A stretch of DNA of 64,000 bases from Longispora albida DSM 44784 (GTDB taxonomy: Bacteria; Actinomycetota; Actinomycetes; Mycobacteriales; Micromonosporaceae), in NCBI RefSeq assembly GCF_000379825.1, contig NZ_KB903825.1, positions 248,001-312,000 on the forward strand. The letters are read 5' to 3'. Position numbers and translations under genes: made by a program. The notes beneath the pieces are model-generated. The model was not told where the DNA came from and did no database searches. It worked only from the letters and a program-made list of their open reading frames with translations. This document shows positions 8,729-17,183 of the stretch, one piece after another. The stretch's first letter is position 1; each line of letters begins with the position of its first letter.

Positions 8729-10099
8729 ATGATCTGCCCACAGTGCCGGGCACACAACCAGCCAGGGGCGCCGTACTGCGCCGGCTGCCGCCTGGTCTTC
8801 CAGCCCGAGCCGTACGCGTACCCGCCACAGCAGCGCCAGCCTCCGCTGCCCGTACCACCGCAGCCCCAGCCCCAGCCGCTTCCGGAGCCACCGGCCGTCT
8901 CCCATCGGCAGGCAGTGAGCGGGCCGGCCCTGGCCGAGCGGGTGTTCTCGCACCGGCCACAGCACTTCCCCAACGTGTTCGCGTGGCTCACGAGCGGCGT
9001 CTTCCGCGACTGGCGGAGCGTTGCCGCGGCGCTGGTCGCGAGCTGGTTCAACCTGCCGCTGGCGATCGTGTGCGCGGTGGCCGGCGGGATCGCGGGTGCC
9101 ATCCTCGGTGTGTTCCACGGTGCGGGGCGCGCGCCGGCCGAGCTGGCCGAGGTGCCGGTGCTCGGTACCGCGCTGGACAGCTTCCTCTTCCAGGGCGGCG
9201 GCGTGGTCGGCGGGCTGCTCGGCTTCGCCGCCGGTACCGTGCTCGGTTTCCTCGGCGGGCTGGTCCTGCCGTGGAAGCTGGCCTTCGACGGCGACCCGGC
9301 CGGGGCGCTCGGGATCATCCTCGGCCAGGTGCTGGTGTCGCTGCTGATGGGCTCGCTGTACACGGTGTACGGCGTGGCGCTGGAAGGCTGGCGGTTCACA
9401 GTGGACGGTGGCCGCAGGCTGAGCCGCCGGGAGGCTGAGCTGCTGCTGCCGATCGTCGAGAAGTGCGCCGCTGACCTCGGGCTCGCCGGCCGGCCCCGCG
9501 TGCTGATCAGCGACCGGCGGGGCGACATCAACGCGTGTGCCGGTACGCGGCACATCATGCTGGAGCGCGGCATGCTCGAACAGCTCCAGTACGACCGGGA
9601 CGCGATCGCGGGCATCATCTGCCACGAGCTGGCGCACTGGGCCAACGGGGACGTGATCTCCGCGCTGTTCGTCCGGGGCATGGCGCTGCCGCTGTACCTG
9701 ATGTGCAACCTGTTCGCCGTGGTCCGTGACCAGGCGGCCAACCCCGTGCTGCGGTTCGCCGCCGGAGCGTTCGGCTGGTCGGTGCTGGTTCTCCAGCGGT
9801 TCTTCCTGGTACCGGTGCTGGCGGTCGACGCCCGCCGCGCCGAGTTGCGTGCCGACCGCGCGGCCGTCGTGGCCGGGTACCGGGCCGGCCTGCGCACGGC
9901 GCTCGTCCAGATCGGGCGGACCGAGCGGGGCAGCAACGGCTGGGAGCAGGCGATCTGCGCGAGCCACCCGCCGACGGAGCTGCGCCTGGAGGCGATCGAG
10001 GAGCAGGGCGGCAGCTACCCGCTGCCCGACCCCGACTCCCCGGCCCAGCCGTTCCCTGTCGTCGTGGCCAGCACGGTGAGCAGGGGCTACGGTGACTAG
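8729..10099 (+). CDS. Zinc-ribbon M48 family membrane metalloprotease
   Basis: The 456-residue protein starts with a CPQC/CAGC zinc ribbon (residues 3-20), a Pro/Gln-rich linker, then two long hydrophobic spans, and an M48 (HtpX-like) peptidase domain with HELAH at residues 299-303. A further hydrophobic hairpin follows. ATG 8729 is chosen because AGGAG lies 7 nt upstream and the zinc ribbon begins directly after it. It is the first gene of a tightly packed operon that continues into a TraG-like ATPase, overlapping it by 8 nt. The zinc ribbon fused to M48 is unusual for quality-control HtpX proteins and may tether it to a partner. Confidence 0.85.
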   Translation: MICPQCRAHNQPGAPYCAGCRLVFQPEPYAYPPQQRQPPLPVPPQPQPQPLPEPPAVSHRQAVSGPALAERVFSHRPQHFPNVFAWLTSGVFRDWRSVAAALVASWFNLPLAIVCAVAGGIAGAILGVFHGAGRAPAELAEVPVLGTALDSFLFQGGGVVGGLLGFAAGTVLGFLGGLVLPWKLAFDGDPAGALGIILGQVLVSLLMGSLYTVYGVALEGWRFTVDGGRRLSRREAELLLPIVEKCAADLGLAGRPRVLISDRRGDINACAGTRHIMLERGMLEQLQYDRDAIAGIICHELAHWANGDVISALFVRGMALPLYLMCNLFAVVRDQAANPVLRFAAGAFGWSVLVLQRFFLVPVLAVDARRAELRADRAAVVAGYRAGLRTALVQIGRTERGSNGWEQAICASHPPTELRLEAIEEQGGSYPLPDPDSPAQPFPVVVASTVSRGYGD

Positions 10100-11489
10100 C
10101 CCCGCGCTGGCCCCGCTGCCGGAGGTGCGGGTGCAGTTCGAGGATCGGGTGTTCCTCGGCTGGGACAAGCAGGACCGGCTCCAGCCGGTCTGGAGCGCAC
10201 GGGAGGACTCGGTCGGGCTGATCGGCCCGCCCAGGTACGGCAAGTCCTCCGGCCTGATCATCCCCAACCTGCTGACCTGGCCCGGCCCGGCCGTGTGCAC
10301 CTCCACCCGTGGTGACCTGCTGGCCAAGACCGGGAACTGGCGGCGGCGCGTCGCGCACAGCGCCGGCGGGAACGTGCTGATCTACGACCCGCTGGGCTCG
10401 GAGTACCCGGAGCACAGCATGCGCTGGTCCCCGCTGGCCGGCTGTGCCGACCCGGCCGTCTGCTACCGGCGGGTGGCCGCGCTGACCGCCGTGAGCGGGC
10501 AGGGCGTCAAGGACGGCGACCACTGGCGGGCCGGGGCCGCGGGCATCCTGCGCGGGTACTTCCACGCCGCGGCGCTGGAGCGGCTGCCGATGTCGGTCGT
10601 GCGGCGCTGGCTGGCCGGGCAGGAGACCCGCGACCCGGTCGCGATCCTGCGGCTGTCCGGGAGCCCCGGCGCGATCTGGGCCGACGACCTGGAGTCGATC
10701 CGGATCCTCGGCGAGCAGGAGCGCGGCAGCTTCTTCTCCGTGGCCCGCAACACGCTGGAGGCGCTGGCCGAGCCGACGGTACTGCGCTCCTGCGACGCGA
10801 CGGACCTGGACGTCGACAAGTTCCTGCACAGCCGGTCCACTCTGTACATCATCGGGCCCTCGCACGTGCAGCAGGCGATCGCCCCGCTGGTCGCCGGCCT
10901 GGTGGACAGCATCGCCCAGCGGGCAGCCGAACTGGCGGCCGAGCAGGGCGGGCGGCTCGCGCAGCCGCTGCTGCTCGCGCTCGACGAGGTCGCCAACATC
11001 GCGCCGATCCAGAGCCTGCCCGCCCTGGTGTCCGAGGGCGGCGGGCGGGGCATCGTGACGATGTGGGCTGTGCAGAGCCTGGCGCAGCTGCGCGACCGGT
11101 ACGGCGTGGAGAAGCAGGCCGCGATCCTCGCAGCCACCACGGCCAAGGTCGTCTACGGCGGCATGTCGCACGGCCCCGACCTGGCCAACGTCTCCGGCTG
11201 GGCCGGGGAGGAACGCCAGAACACCAGCACGTTCCAGGCCGGCGGCAGCAGCGGCGGGGTGGTGAGCGCCGCGCCCGGCGCCCTGGGCGGCCCTGGCTTC
11301 CAGGGCCAGGGCCCCGGTTCGGTCACCGTCAGCGAGCTGTACCGGCCTGCCCTGCCGGTCAACGCCATCCAGCAGCTTCCGCCCCTGCACGCCTGGCTGT
11401 TCTGGCGCAGTGACCGGCACCGGCTGGTGGACACGCGTCCTGCCGGGCTGATCCCCGAGTTCCGCGCACTGGAGGGATTCACGCCATGA
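10092..11489 (+). CDS. VirD4/TraG-like type IV coupling ATPase
   Basis: A 465-residue P-loop ATPase of the TraG/TraD/VirD4 coupling-protein superfamily. Walker A is GPPRYGKSS (45-53), followed by the family CTSTRGDLL stretch, and Walker B LLLALDE ends at Asp298-Glu299, followed by NIAPIQSLP and an EGGGRGI segment. Coupling proteins pump DNA or protein substrates to a secretion channel. No N-terminal membrane anchor is evident, and no relaxase or VirB genes are nearby. GTG start within the preceding gene; the stop overlaps the next ATG. Confidence 0.85.
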   Translation: MTSPALAPLPEVRVQFEDRVFLGWDKQDRLQPVWSAREDSVGLIGPPRYGKSSGLIIPNLLTWPGPAVCTSTRGDLLAKTGNWRRRVAHSAGGNVLIYDPLGSEYPEHSMRWSPLAGCADPAVCYRRVAALTAVSGQGVKDGDHWRAGAAGILRGYFHAAALERLPMSVVRRWLAGQETRDPVAILRLSGSPGAIWADDLESIRILGEQERGSFFSVARNTLEALAEPTVLRSCDATDLDVDKFLHSRSTLYIIGPSHVQQAIAPLVAGLVDSIAQRAAELAAEQGGRLAQPLLLALDEVANIAPIQSLPALVSEGGGRGIVTMWAVQSLAQLRDRYGVEKQAAILAATTAKVVYGGMSHGPDLANVSGWAGEERQNTSTFQAGGSSGGVVSAAPGALGGPGFQGQGPGSVTVSELYRPALPVNAIQQLPPLHAWLFWRSDRHRLVDTRPAGLIPEFRALEGFTP

Positions 11490-12076
11490 CACCCTCCACT
11501 GTGTACCTGCTGCCGGTCGGCTTCCCGATGGGCGTCCTGCACGGCGAGGGCGCGCCGGTCGCCGTGATCCGGGTCGGCGCGGGCCTGGCAGAGGTCGGGC
11601 TGGCCGAGTACGAGGTGTGGAACCTCGCGGCCGAGCACCCGGCACACGACGCGCTGGTCGCGGCGGCGTACCGGGCCGGCGTGCCAGACCCGGCTGCCGT
11701 GCTCGGCACCCTGCACGGCAGCGGGCTGCTCACCGTCGCCGACCCCGCCTCCGCCGAGCTGCCGCACGTGCTGTCCCGGCTGCGGCTGGTCGCGCTGGGC
11801 ATCGGGCTCGGCAACACCCCGGCCGAGCCGGAGACCTGCCTGATCTCCGGGCCGGACCTGGAACCGAGGGTGTCGGTCAGCCCGGGCGTGTACTCCGTGT
11901 GGGCCACCTCGTACCAGGCCGACATCTGGACGGCGTGCGGCTGGCTGGCCACCCAGCCCGAGCCCCCGGAGACCTCGCCGGCCGGCGTGCTCCGGCTGCG
12001 GCTCGCGCGGGCCGTGGTGGCGAGCCTGCCGGTGCTGCTGGCCGGCGGCGTCGCGTACCTGGACGAGGCGGCATGA
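11486..12076 (+). CDS. Unknown protein of the TraG-like locus
   Basis: A 196-residue protein that I do not recognise. It is not membrane-spanning overall, is rich in Ala, Leu and Gly, and has a hydrophobic C-terminal stretch (VASLPVLLAGGVAYL). It overlaps the TraG-like ATPase by ATGA and the following basic protein by 4 nt, so it belongs to the same transcription unit and may be an accessory factor for that ATPase. Confidence 0.75.
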   Translation: MTPSTVYLLPVGFPMGVLHGEGAPVAVIRVGAGLAEVGLAEYEVWNLAAEHPAHDALVAAAYRAGVPDPAAVLGTLHGSGLLTVADPASAELPHVLSRLRLVALGIGLGNTPAEPETCLISGPDLEPRVSVSPGVYSVWATSYQADIWTACGWLATQPEPPETSPAGVLRLRLARAVVASLPVLLAGGVAYLDEAA

Positions 12077-13185
12077 GAGTCCACCTTGGCGCGTGGAGCA
12101 GCATGTTCGCGACGAAGACCAGCGCTGTCGGCTATGTCGAGCAGCAACCGCGCTCGATGACAGCCCTGACCGTCGGCGCTCTGCTCGGCGCGCCGGCCGC
12201 ACTGCTCGCCAAGCGGGTCTTCTCGGGATTCGGGCCGGCTGGCGGCGTACTGGGCAGGGCGGCCGGAGCCGGCGCTGGCTGGGCCCATGGCAGGCTGACG
12301 GCCACGCAGCCCGGGCCGCCGGAGCCCAAGAAGGCCATGCCATGGTTCCGGCGGAAAGTCCAGGACGGCCGGATCGAGGCGGCTCGGGCCATCGGCGCGA
12401 AGGGTGAGCAGGCCCAGCTCCGCCTGGAGAAGTTCGGTACCGGCGGCACCGGCGACCGCGAGCACACCGCCGGCCGTACTGGGAAACGGGTAGTCGCCGC
12501 CGGGGACCGGATCGGCGACGCCACGGCGAAGGCGGCAGCGAAGGTACGCGGCACGCCGGAAGGCCGTCAGCCCGATCCGCGCCGGGCAGCACTGGCGAGG
12601 CGCCTGCAACAGCCCCCCGAAGTGCGCGGCGCGCCCGGCACGGCCAGGCAGGTGCCCCCGCCGGAGGTGGGGCTGGGCCGGTCGGCAGCCAGGTACGCGA
12701 TGGAAAAGCAGCGGGAGGCAGCCAAGCAGCAGCGCGGCACCCAGCAGGCACCAGCGAGACGGCAGGCAGACCGGACAGCCGACCGGAAAGCGGCCCTGCG
12801 GCAGGGCATGCGGCTGGGCAAGCCGCCGGAAGGGGCGCGGCAGCCGGACCCGCAGAGGCTCGCGCACGAGCGCATCGCGCGCGACCAGGCACGGCTGGCG
12901 GTGGACCGTGACCGCAAGGCCAACGACATCACGCGGGTGAAGCCCGCCGACCGGGCGGCGTTCGACTTCCGGAAGTGGCAGCAACGGGAGATCGACATCC
13001 TGCGCCGGGAACAGCTGGCCGGCCGGCCGGCGACCGGACGGGCAGCCGTGCCACCGGCGAACCGGGCCAGCGCCGCCGATCTCCGGACGGCCTGGCTCTC
13101 CCGGCGGGCGGCCCCGGCCCCCGCCCGCAAGGTCACCCCCAGGCAGAAGAGCACCGGCAAGGACACAGGGAGGAAGGGGCTATGA
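12073..13185 (+). CDS. Basic, charged protein of the TraG-like locus
   Basis: A 370-residue protein starting at the ATG that overlaps the previous stop. Residues about 25-60 are hydrophobic or glycine-rich (ALTVGALLGAPAALLAK). The rest is strongly charged and rich in Arg, Lys, Gln and Ala with predicted helical repeats, ending in a very basic tail (RQKSTGKDTGRKGL). No catalytic motif is visible. The composition suggests a DNA-binding or scaffold protein. A frame opening upstream from 11617 is only its extension through the neighbour. Confidence 0.75.
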   Translation: MRVHLGAWSSMFATKTSAVGYVEQQPRSMTALTVGALLGAPAALLAKRVFSGFGPAGGVLGRAAGAGAGWAHGRLTATQPGPPEPKKAMPWFRRKVQDGRIEAARAIGAKGEQAQLRLEKFGTGGTGDREHTAGRTGKRVVAAGDRIGDATAKAAAKVRGTPEGRQPDPRRAALARRLQQPPEVRGAPGTARQVPPPEVGLGRSAARYAMEKQREAAKQQRGTQQAPARRQADRTADRKAALRQGMRLGKPPEGARQPDPQRLAHERIARDQARLAVDRDRKANDITRVKPADRAAFDFRKWQQREIDILRREQLAGRPATGRAAVPPANRASAADLRTAWLSRRAAPAPARKVTPRQKSTGKDTGRKGL

Positions 13186-13595
13186 GCACAGAGCCCGGTT
13201 ACGAGGAACAGCAGGACCCCGGCCCGCCGCCGTGGGACTGGACGGGACTGCCACCAGACCAGCTCGCCGAGAACTGGGCCGAGCTGGCCGCCTGGGCCGG
13301 CTGGCTCCAGGAGGCGTACGCGCCGTGGGTGGTGCTTCCCGACTGCTGGCCGGCCCACGAGGGGCTGCGGACCGAACTCCGGATCTTCTGGTACTGGCAC
13401 CTGTTCGCCGTCTCCGCGTCCTGGGAACCGTCCGAGGCGCTCGGCTGGCACAACGACCTGCGGTCGGCGGCGGTGGCGTGGCGGGAACTGGCGGCGTGCA
13501 GGCACGAGCCGCCCGTCCGGCACCAGGAACAGGTACAGGCCGAGCGGCTGGCCCGCACCCGCGGGTACGTCATGGCCGCGCTGGAGGGCCGGTGA
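13182..13595 (+). CDS. DUF4913 family protein
   Basis: A 137-residue protein matching the DUF4913 pattern: a hydrophobic helix, a W-C-W substitution region (VVLPDCWPAHEGLRTELRIFW), then W-x-H-N-D near residue 88. This family occurs mainly next to conjugation-type genes in actinomycete plasmids and integrative elements, which supports reading this operon as transfer-related. Function is unknown. ATG overlaps the previous stop; the RBS AGGAAGGGG lies just upstream. Confidence 0.8.
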   Translation: MSTEPGYEEQQDPGPPPWDWTGLPPDQLAENWAELAAWAGWLQEAYAPWVVLPDCWPAHEGLRTELRIFWYWHLFAVSASWEPSEALGWHNDLRSAAVAWRELAACRHEPPVRHQEQVQAERLARTRGYVMAALEGR

Positions 13596-14755
13596 GCAGC
13601 TTCGGGAAGTGCGAGCGGTGCCAGACGGCCATGATGCCGGGGACCGTCCAGTGTGCACGGTGCGGCTCCGGGCCCGGGAGCGTTCCCTGCCCGGCCTGTG
13701 CGAGGCATGCCCCGGCGGAGGCCCGGTACTGCCCGGGCTGCGGATGCGCCATGAACGCGGCCCGGCAACGCCCCGCCCGGCCGGCCACCGGGCCGTTCGT
13801 GCCGGCCGGGAGTACCGGGGCGTCGCGACGGCGGTTGCGGATCACCGGTGCCGTCCTGGCGGCCGGCGTCCTCGCCCTCGTCGCGCTGAGCGGCATGCGG
13901 TCCTGGTGGTACAGCCCGGGGGCCGCGGTGGATGCGTTCTTCGGCGCGCTCGCCGACCGGGACGCCACGGCCGCGCTGGCCCTCCTCGACCGCCAGGACC
14001 GCCACGACCGGCGCCCCAGCCCGCTCCTGGCCAATGGCCCGCTGCGGGACAAGGGATACGAGCCACCCAGCCAGGTCAGCATCACGAAGCTGACGACGGA
14101 TGCCGGAGGCGAGCAGGCCAGCGCGGCCGTGCGGTTCCGGGTCGGCGGGCGGGAGCACACCGGGACGTTCCAGCTCCGGCGGAACGAGAAGTCCTCACTG
14201 CTGCTCTTCCACGGCTGGCGCATCACGTCGGGCGGGCTGGCGAGTGTGCGGGTGTCCGGCCAGGGCCTGGGCGAGGTGAGCGTCAACGGGGTCGCACTGT
14301 CTGATGAGGACGGTGACTTGCCGGTGCTGCTCGGCGGGTACACGGCGCGGGCTGCGGGCGGCCCTTTGTTCGACGCGCCGGCGGTCAAGGTCACGGCTGC
14401 CGCCGGGGCTGACACCACAGCGGAACTCAAGCCGGTACTCAAGGCTGGGGTGGCGGAGGAGGCCAGCCGTCAGGTCGAGGCGCTGATCGCGGAGTGCGCT
14501 CGCAGCACCGAGGCAGAGCCGCCCGGCTGCCCGTTCCGGGTGTCCCGCCAGCCGTCCGTCTCGTGGGTCATCACGGTCAAGCCCCAGTACACCGTGCAGT
14601 TCGAACCGGGCAGGGGCGTCGTCGTGTGGACCAGCCACGACGGCACGGCTACCGCCAGCCCACCGTCCGGAGGCAGGACCCAGACCAGCCGCTTCGGCGT
14701 CAACGGAACAGTTGAGAACATCGATGGAAAGGTGACGTACCAATATGCGAAGTAA
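13592..14755 (+). CDS. Zinc-ribbon, single-pass membrane protein
   Basis: A 387-residue protein starting at GTG 13592, overlapping the DUF4913 stop. The N-terminus has two successive zinc ribbons (C-x2-C pairs within residues 5-48), followed by a basic linker, one transmembrane helix (about 76-96), and a large exported region. The latter looks like tandem NTF2-like/TcaA-type modules (DAFFGALADRDATAALALLD). A similar zinc-ribbon-TM-ectodomain layout is known from TcaA/YvbJ proteins of Firmicutes. Its role in the TraG-like locus is not known. Confidence 0.75.
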   Translation: MSSFGKCERCQTAMMPGTVQCARCGSGPGSVPCPACARHAPAEARYCPGCGCAMNAARQRPARPATGPFVPAGSTGASRRRLRITGAVLAAGVLALVALSGMRSWWYSPGAAVDAFFGALADRDATAALALLDRQDRHDRRPSPLLANGPLRDKGYEPPSQVSITKLTTDAGGEQASAAVRFRVGGREHTGTFQLRRNEKSSLLLFHGWRITSGGLASVRVSGQGLGEVSVNGVALSDEDGDLPVLLGGYTARAAGGPLFDAPAVKVTAAAGADTTAELKPVLKAGVAEEASRQVEALIAECARSTEAEPPGCPFRVSRQPSVSWVITVKPQYTVQFEPGRGVVVWTSHDGTATASPPSGGRTQTSRFGVNGTVENIDGKVTYQYAK

Positions 14756-15692
14756 CCGCATCCTGGCTGCCGTGGCGCTCGCCCTGGCCTGTGCCGTCGT
14801 GCCGGCGGCCCCGGCCAGCGCGGCAGCCACTCCCCCGGTGCCGGCGTTCAGCGCCGTGCCCGACGACTACGCCCACCAGGACTCCGTCGACCGCTGCGAC
14901 GCCGGTACGAAACCGGGTGTCTCCGACTTCTACCAGCTGCTGCGGAGCACGTACCCGGGGCTCGGCGAGCGCAACTGGGGCACGTACGTCTGCGATCCCA
15001 GCACGTGGGGCGGCCACGACCAGGGCCGGGCACTCGACTGGGGACTCAACTCCGGCAACGCCGGCGAGCGCGACATCGCCAGCACGGTCCTCGGCTGGCT
15101 GCTGGCCACGCGGGACGGCGAGCCGCATGCCATCGCCCGGCGGCTCGGGATCAACTTCATCATCTGGAACCGGCAGATCATCTACCTGATGACCGAGTAC
15201 TCAGACCACAACTGGCACCCCTACGGCGGCGCAAGCCCGCACACCGACCACATCCACTTCGAGTTCGGCTGGGCCGGCGCGCAGCGGCAGACGACCTGGT
15301 GGACGGCGCGGGACACGGGCCGGGTGCAGCTGATCGGGCCGGGCAGGGACAGCTGCCCCTCCGGGTACCTGTGCGCGTGGGAGCACGCGGACTTCACCGG
15401 CCGGGGCGTGGCGATGTTCAACAACGAGGACCGGTGGTGGGAGCTGCCCGGCGGGCTGAGCCTGATCAACGACACCGGCTCGTCGTTCCTGAACGCCGAC
15501 GCGTCGTGGACGGCCGTGGTCTGCGAGCACTACACCGACAACCCGGACGGGCTGGGCGGCTGCGTCACGTTCCCGCCGGGGACGGAGATCTCCAACGCCG
15601 GCGGTACCTGGATGAACGACACCATGTCCCACCTGCACTGGACGAGCGGCTCCGGCCTGGCCCCGGGTACGAAACCGCAGCGCAGGGCGTAG
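14745..15692 (+). CDS. Secreted M15-like/I36 peptidase-inhibitor-like fusion protein
   Basis: A 315-residue exported protein with a Sec signal peptide (cleavage near ASA, 25-27). The first domain (about 40-180) has HDQGRALDWG at 91-100 and HTDHIHFEF at 166-174, the His/Asp pattern of the zinc-dependent M15-like or ARB_07466 family. The second domain (about 195-300) is a cysteine-containing beta-gamma-crystallin-like module of the I36 inhibitor family (CPSGYLCAWEHADFTGRG). It overlaps the preceding membrane protein by 11 nt and closes the operon that begins at 8729. A cell-wall-acting role is inferred. Confidence 0.8.
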   Translation: MRSNRILAAVALALACAVVPAAPASAAATPPVPAFSAVPDDYAHQDSVDRCDAGTKPGVSDFYQLLRSTYPGLGERNWGTYVCDPSTWGGHDQGRALDWGLNSGNAGERDIASTVLGWLLATRDGEPHAIARRLGINFIIWNRQIIYLMTEYSDHNWHPYGGASPHTDHIHFEFGWAGAQRQTTWWTARDTGRVQLIGPGRDSCPSGYLCAWEHADFTGRGVAMFNNEDRWWELPGGLSLINDTGSSFLNADASWTAVVCEHYTDNPDGLGGCVTFPPGTEISNAGGTWMNDTMSHLHWTSGSGLAPGTKPQRRA

Positions 15693-15695
15693 AGG

Positions 15696-16532
15696 TCAGG
15701 CGGCTGCCGCTCCGGCGACGCCGGCGATGGTCACGGCCACGCCGGCGAGCTGGAGGCGGGAGAGGCGCTCGGCGAGGACCTGCCGGGCGATCAGCGCCGT
15801 GACGACCGGGGACAGCGAGGCCAGGGCCGAGACGACGGAGAGCATCGCGCCGGGCCGGGTCGCGGCCATGCTGTAGGCGACGTTGGCGGCGATCTCGGTA
15901 CCGGCGATGATGGCGATCCGGCCGAGGCTGCCCGGTTCGACGCTGATCTGCTGGCGGGTGGCGAGCACGATGGCCGCGGTCAGCGCGGTCATCGTGATCC
16001 GCTGGACGATCAGCGTGGTCGTGGCGTCGGCCTGGGCACCGAGCGGGACGGCCGTGTAGACGATGCCGACGAAGACGGCGGAGACGACGGCCATCAGCAG
16101 GGCGTAGCGGGAGGTCTTGCCGGTCGAGCCCGGCGCGCGGGCGACCAGCGCGACGCCGGCCAGGGCCGCGGCGACGCCGGAGAGCTGGAGGACGCTGGGC
16201 CGCTCGCCGGTCGCCAGGCCGACGACGACCGGGAGGACCGCCGCCGAGGCGCCGATCGGGGCCACGACGCCCATCGGGGCGTGAGCCATCGCCCGGTACA
16301 GGGTGAACATCGCGCCGATGGCGGCGAGGCCGGCCAGGACGCCCCAGCCGATCGCTGACAGGTCGGGGACCAGGCCACGGCCGACAACGATGACGCAGGT
16401 GCCGACGAGGATCAGTGGCTGGGCGATGAAGAGCACCGTGATGGCCGGCATGCGGCGGCTGATGCTGCCGCCGAGGAAGTAGGACGAGCCCCACAGGCCG
16501 CTGGCCGTGAGAGCTAGGACCGCCGAGATCAC
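15696..16532 (-). CDS. EamA/DMT family transporter
   Basis: A 278-residue integral membrane protein with about ten spans arranged as two EamA repeats; the second begins near residue 145. GTG start with GGAGG upstream. EamA proteins are usually exporters of metabolites or amino acids. It is divergent from an XRE-cupin regulator across 81 bp containing an inverted repeat, the usual regulator-transporter pairing, so that regulator probably controls it. It ends 3 nt from the convergent secreted-protein stop. Confidence 0.88.
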   Translation of the reverse strand: MISAVLALTASGLWGSSYFLGGSISRRMPAITVLFIAQPLILVGTCVIVVGRGLVPDLSAIGWGVLAGLAAIGAMFTLYRAMAHAPMGVVAPIGASAAVLPVVVGLATGERPSVLQLSGVAAALAGVALVARAPGSTGKTSRYALLMAVVSAVFVGIVYTAVPLGAQADATTTLIVQRITMTALTAAIVLATRQQISVEPGSLGRIAIIAGTEIAANVAYSMAATRPGAMLSVVSALASLSPVVTALIARQVLAERLSRLQLAGVAVTIAGVAGAAAA

Positions 16533-16550
16533 GCCCCGCCTCCGTACAAT

Positions 16551-16590
16551 CTGATGGACTGCTCAGGACAGTACAGTGTCCGTCCATCAG
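16551..16590. promoter_or_regulatory. Inverted repeat between EamA transporter and XRE-cupin regulator
   Basis: CTGATGGAC (16551-16559) is mirrored exactly by GTCCATCAG (16582-16590). Inside lies a second, smaller pair GGACA/TGTCC (16566-16570 and 16577-16581). The position in the 81-bp divergent intergenic space suggests an operator for the XRE-cupin protein. Confidence 0.55.
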
Positions 16591-16613
16591 AGTGAACTGC
16601 GAGGTGCACCACA

Positions 16614-17180
16614 ATGAACTCGGACCAGGAGCCGGTGGCCCAGGCGATCGCCGCCCACCTCAAGGAGCTGCGCGCCCTGCGCGGCTGGAGCCTGGACGAG
16701 CTGGCCACCCGGTCGGGCGTCAGCCGGGGCATGCTGATCCAGATCGAGCAGGCCAGGACCAACCCGAGCGTCGGCACCCTGGTCCGGGTCTCCCAGGCGC
16801 TGGGCGTGACGCTGGCCCAGCTCGTGGTCGTCGAGCAGTCCCCGATCGTCCGGCTGACCCGGGCCGCCGACACGGTCCGGCTGTGGCAGGGCACCGAGGG
16901 CGGCCACGCCCAGCTCGTGATCGGCTCCGACCCGCCGAACTCCGTCGAGCTGTGGTCCTGGGTGATGTATCCGGGCGAGGTCTACCAGGGCGAGGCGCTA
17001 CCCGGCACCCGCGAGCTGCTGACCGTCACCGAGGGCCCGCTGACCCTCGACGTCGGGGGCGAGGAGCAGTGGCTGGCGGCCGGCGACGCGGTCGCGTTCC
17101 GCTCCGACCGGTCCCACGAGTACCGGGTGGAGGGCCGCACCCCGGCCCGGTTCACCTGCGCGGTGATCCGCCCGGCGTGA
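16614..17180 (+). CDS. XRE-family regulator with cupin domain
   Basis: A 188-residue protein: XRE helix-turn-helix at about 10-65 (WSLDELATRSGVSRGMLIQIE) and a C-terminal cupin beta-barrel (about 110-185; PLTLDVGGEEQWLAAGDAVAF and SHEY). This architecture is common in regulators of small-molecule transporters and catabolic genes, where the cupin binds the ligand. GAGGTG lies 8 nt before the ATG. Divergent from and presumably controlling the EamA transporter. Confidence 0.9.
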   Translation: MNSDQEPVAQAIAAHLKELRALRGWSLDELATRSGVSRGMLIQIEQARTNPSVGTLVRVSQALGVTLAQLVVVEQSPIVRLTRAADTVRLWQGTEGGHAQLVIGSDPPNSVELWSWVMYPGEVYQGEALPGTRELLTVTEGPLTLDVGGEEQWLAAGDAVAFRSDRSHEYRVEGRTPARFTCAVIRPA

Positions 17181-17183
17181 TCG

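Noticed and set aside
8729-15692. Complete integrative conjugative element
   Set aside because: No integrase, relaxase, att-like repeats or tRNA were found at either side.
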